From positions 51,454-115,453 of the forward strand of contig NZ_RBZN01000006.1 in the NCBI RefSeq assembly GCF_003628435.1: a DNA stretch of 64,000 nucleotides, read 5' to 3'. Below, in pieces: positions 61,745 to 64,000 of the stretch (positions within the stretch are counted from its first letter, which is position 1; the number at the start of each line of letters is the position of its first letter). Position numbers and translations under genes: made by a program. Below the pieces are notes generated by a model. That model had not been told where the DNA came from, made no database searches, and saw nothing but the letters and a program-made list of their open reading frames with translations. The stretch is from Ureibacillus endophyticus. GTDB taxonomy: Bacteria; Bacillota; Bacilli; Bacillales_A; Planococcaceae.

Positions 61745-62239
61745 GTGAACAAAACGAAGAAACTTACTTACACTGCAATTATTGCAGCAATTACAACAGC
61801 GTCAAGTACATTAATTTACATTCCATTAGGATTTGCAAAGGCTTTTCCAATTCAACATTTAGCAAATGTTATTTCTGCTGTTATGTTAGGTCCTGCCTAC
61901 GCAGTTTTACAAGCAATTTTAACATCAACAATGCGTAATCTTTTAGGAACGGGTAGTTTGTTTGCTTATCCGGGCAGTATAATAGGAGCGTTACTGGCAA
62001 GTATTTTATATGCTAAAACGAAAAATTTAGAGCTAACGGCATTGGGAGAAGTGATTGGAACTGGAATATTAGGGGCAATGGCAACTTATCCAATTGGCAT
62101 CTTATTTTTAGGTCAGGATGCGACACTTTTTGGGCTAATTCCAGCATTCACAGCTAGTTCATTTGTAGGTGCACTACTTGCCTATGTTGTTTTAAAGGTA
62201 TTAGTTCGAAATAAAGCTATTGATCAAGTAATGAATTAA
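61745..62239 (+). CDS. thiW: Thiazole-specific ECF transporter S component ThiW
   Basis: 164 residues, six helices. ALIAAITTASSTLIYIPLGFAKAFPIQHLANVISAVMLGPAYAVLQAILTSTMRNLLGTGSLFAYPGSIIGALLASILY is the ThiW signature with its conserved RNLLGTGS. It binds thiazole (hydroxyethylthiazole) and needs the shared EcfA-A'-T module encoded elsewhere. GTG start at 61745 with AAAGAGGG upstream. TPP riboswitch control agrees. No thiM/thiE follow directly, so salvage enzymes are elsewhere. Confidence 0.93.
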   Translation: MNKTKKLTYTAIIAAITTASSTLIYIPLGFAKAFPIQHLANVISAVMLGPAYAVLQAILTSTMRNLLGTGSLFAYPGSIIGALLASILYAKTKNLELTALGEVIGTGILGAMATYPIGILFLGQDATLFGLIPAFTASSFVGALLAYVVLKVLVRNKAIDQVMN

Positions 62240-62326
62240 AGCAACCATAATAATATAAATATCGTTCTAGATGCAACTAATCTATAATCTAATAAGAGAT
62301 TGAGATATTGAGAGAGTGGGTGCTGT

Positions 62327-62584
62327 ATGTCCGTTAGTATTTCACAAATAATCATTCTTCTTGTTTTTGTAGGTGGACCTTTATTTTACCCACTACTAAC
62401 AAGGAAATGGGCTTGGAGTCTTACCGTTATTTTAGGCTACTTGCTCTATGGATTATGGGGATGGTTTCTTCATTCTACATCTGACATAACGGAGTATGGA
62501 ACAGGTTATGGCATGTTCATTGTTCCGTATTTAATCATCATTACGATGATAGGGGCATTCATACAACGAAAAACAACTAAGTAG
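62327..62584 (+). CDS. Small membrane protein (85 aa)
   Basis: Three hydrophobic segments (about 5-25, 29-49, 60-79) with the aromatic middle GYLLYGLWGWFLHSTSDITEYGTGYGMF. It ends in a short basic tail FIQRKTTK. No family recognised. Ribosome site GAGAGTGGG before the ATG; terminator at the stop. It lies 87 bases after thiW and may be transcribed with it, but nothing shows a functional link. Confidence 0.72.
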   Translation: MSVSISQIIILLVFVGGPLFYPLLTRKWAWSLTVILGYLLYGLWGWFLHSTSDITEYGTGYGMFIVPYLIIITMIGAFIQRKTTK

Positions 62585-62615
62585 CGAGTAGACTTTGTAC
62601 TACTCGTTTTTTTAT
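62584..62615 (+). terminator. Terminator of the 85-aa gene
   Basis: CGAGTAG-actttgta-CTACTCG followed by TTTTTTTATT. Confidence 0.85.
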
Positions 62616-62703
62616 TGGATTTTATCCCTTTTTGCAGTAAGAAGGACTTACTACTAAATGTAACGAACATAATAAAGAAACTAAAATCATGGGGAGTTTA
62701 ACG

Positions 62704-63780
62704 ATGCTAACAAATGTACTAACGAAATTATTAAATATTGAATATCCAATTATACAAGCTCCAATGGCTGGTGGAGTTACAACTTCAAAGTTAGTAGCCA
62801 GTGTTTCAAATGCTGGAGGATTAGGGATGATTGGTGCAGGATATATGACACCTACTCAAATGCGTGAACAAATTAGAGAATTAAAGCAGTTAACGTCAAA
62901 TTCTTTTGGTATTAATTTGTTTGTCCCTAACGAATTTGAAGTTAATGAAGATGAAATAAGATCAAGTAATCAAATAATGAACAGCTTTCGTGATGAGTTA
63001 GATTTACCACGAAAAGAAAATATAGAAGTACCTAATTTCAATTCTGTATATGAAACATTTATGGAGCAAATTCAAGTAGTCATTGAAGAGAGAATTCCAA
63101 TCTGTACTTTTACATTTGGTATTCCTTCTGCTGATGTTATAGAAGAATTAAAGAAACATAACATCATTCTCATGGGAACAGCCACTACGTTACGAGAAGC
63201 AGTTGCAAATGAAAAAGCAGGTATGGATATCGTTGTTGTGCAAGGTAGTGAAGCAGGTGGGCATCGAGGCAACTTTATTGATAAAGATCAAGAGAGTTTA
63301 GTTGGTTTAATGTCACTAATTCCACAAGTTGTAGATAATATAGGGGTTCCTGTTGTTGCTGCTGGGGGTATTATGGATGGTAGAGGACTTATGGCTTCGA
63401 TTTGCTTAGGGGCAAAAGGGGTACAAATGGGAACAGCTTTCTTAACTTGCATCGAAAGTGGTGCACATCAGGTACATAAAGAAGCGATTCTTAATGTAGA
63501 AGGAGATACTACTGTTTTAACACGTGCTTTTTCTGGTAAATGGGCAAGGGGAATAAAGAACAGTTTCATTTCTGAAATGCAAGCACATCAAAACAATTTA
63601 CCAAGTTTCCCAGTTCAAAATACACTCACTCAAGACATTCGCAAAAAATCAGGGGAACAACATAATGCAGAATTTATGTCACTGTGGTCTGGTCAAAGTG
63701 CAGCATTGGCGAAAAGTCAATCCGTTGAAACATTGATTCAAAATATAATTGAAGAAGCTAAGAGATTGAAAAATAACTAA
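62704..63780 (+). CDS. Nitronate monooxygenase (class I, FMN)
   Basis: 358 residues, TIM barrel. IEYPIIQAPMAGGVTTSKLVASVSNAGGLGMIGAGYMTPTQMREQI is the N-terminal signature, VVVQGSEAGGHRG holds the catalytic His, and VPVVAAGGIMDGRGLMASICLGAKGVQMGTAFLTC binds FMN phosphate. It oxidises toxic nitronates (propionate-3-nitronate). GGGGAG precedes ATG 62704; the in-frame ATG 62689 is part of that site. FabK-type enoyl reductase is the main alternative in this family, but the length and QGSEAGGHRG favour monooxygenase. Confidence 0.9.
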   Translation: MLTNVLTKLLNIEYPIIQAPMAGGVTTSKLVASVSNAGGLGMIGAGYMTPTQMREQIRELKQLTSNSFGINLFVPNEFEVNEDEIRSSNQIMNSFRDELDLPRKENIEVPNFNSVYETFMEQIQVVIEERIPICTFTFGIPSADVIEELKKHNIILMGTATTLREAVANEKAGMDIVVVQGSEAGGHRGNFIDKDQESLVGLMSLIPQVVDNIGVPVVAAGGIMDGRGLMASICLGAKGVQMGTAFLTCIESGAHQVHKEAILNVEGDTTVLTRAFSGKWARGIKNSFISEMQAHQNNLPSFPVQNTLTQDIRKKSGEQHNAEFMSLWSGQSAALAKSQSVETLIQNIIEEAKRLKNN

Positions 63781-63800
63781 TAAAAAACATACTAACATTA

Positions 63801-63842
63801 GTAGTACAAACCAAGGCCATGGTTTGTGCTACTATTTTTTTA
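63801..63842 (+). terminator. Terminator of the nitronate monooxygenase gene
   Basis: GTAGTACAAACC-aaggccat-GGTTTGTGCTAC, followed by TATTTTTTTAT. Confidence 0.88.
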
Positions 63843-63843
63843 T

Positions 63844-64000
63844 AGTAGAAGTGAAGGAAAGTCGAACAGCTCCAGGGACCGTATGAGAGTCCGTAAAAAA
63901 AACCGGCTAACTTCACATCCTTATATGAATCAGTTTAGTATGTTGGGTCCAAGAGATCGTGTATAAGAAAGTGGAATCGATAAGGCAATGTGAGGACTTC
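63844..64000. other. Unassigned sequence at the right edge
   Basis: No gene or named RNA is recognised. GTGAAG (63852-63857) can pair with CTTCAC (63911-63916), with GGAC/GTCC nested between, so the segment may fold. GC content is higher than in the neighbouring intergenic DNA. The window ends before its nature can be told. Confidence 0.3.

Noticed and set aside
63844..64000. Group II intron or known riboswitch
   Set aside because: GGGACCGTATGAGAGTCC recalls an intron domain loosely, but no domain V, ORF or other conserved block is visible in the window.
1..64000. tRNA or rRNA genes and restriction, abortive-infection or toxin-antitoxin systems
   Set aside because: I looked for their characteristic sequences and domains on both strands and saw none that I could support.

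Overview
The window looks like chromosomal DNA of an AT-rich, endospore-forming Bacillota, most like the Planococcaceae/Bacillaceae (Lysinibacillus, Solibacillus or Ureibacillus type). The evidence is strong GGAGG ribosome-binding sites, frequent TTG/GTG starts, strong U-tailed hairpin terminators, a Spo0E-like phosphatase gene, a gamma-type spore protein gene, MenA, HelD, CsoR and Noc-type sites. The assignment is by inference; no rRNA or tRNA gene is visible to settle it.

Layout. 1-4.5 kb: a heterodimeric ABC exporter (first subunit cut by the window edge), a double GNAT protein and menA. 4.5-6.2 kb: a long AT-rich region that holds one 45-codon membrane-peptide gene and eight copies of a 15-bp palindrome (consensus GTCAACTAAGTTGAC) on a lattice of about 151 bp. 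This is the least explained and most interesting structure here. 6.2-8.8 kb: an HtrA-like protease without PDZ domain, a guanidine-I riboswitch with its paired SMR exporter, an RNA cyclic phosphodiesterase and a small basic protein. 8.8-14.4 kb: HelD, a Spo0E-like peptide, and the cadmium operon cadC-cadA with its operator. 14.4-23.3 kb: a TetR/membrane-protein divergon with twin operators, a GDPD, DUF2804, an amidase that seems to start at ATT, a nitroreductase, an MMPL transporter, an HD hydrolase and a LysE exporter. 23.4-28.5 kb: a lipoprotein/HEAT/NUDIX run, then a YwrD-like gamma-glutamyltransferase joined to two half-size chromate transporters.

28.6-31.8 kb: copper operon csoR-copZ-copA with a CsoR-type operator of identical geometry before each gene. 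32-38.5 kb: a chemoreceptor, an orphan ParA preceded by a Noc-type site, a gamma-SASP, an orphan Spo0B/CitA-type kinase and a tiny lipoprotein. 38.7-47.4 kb: DUF2062, pssA, a NUDIX, a second chemoreceptor, a phosphodiesterase-type alkaline phosphatase, and an ECF sigma/anti-sigma pair with its own ECF promoter. 47.5-55.4 kb: a cobalamin-riboswitch operon (btuF, btuC, btuD fused to a CbiZ-like domain, cbiA, cobO, cobQ and a second BtuF-like protein without signal peptide), which together imply corrinoid uptake, remodelling and adenosylation. 55.4-64 kb: GNAT, Zn-ribbon, DUF554, quinone reductase, copC/copD, a nucleoid-associated protein, a TPP-riboswitch thiW and a nitronate monooxygenase.

Intergenic DNA is rich in repeats: a three-copy hairpin-ended family (14.36, 40.69 and 56.34 kb), a 133-bp foldback element (34.3 kb), a face-to-face inverted-repeat pair resembling a collapsed IS (38.6 kb), TCCGCCAA at an exact 21-bp period (56.0 kb), and a 52-bp tandem repeat (58.4 kb). 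Several starts were moved downstream to the codon with a proper ribosome-binding site; the reasons are given in each entry.
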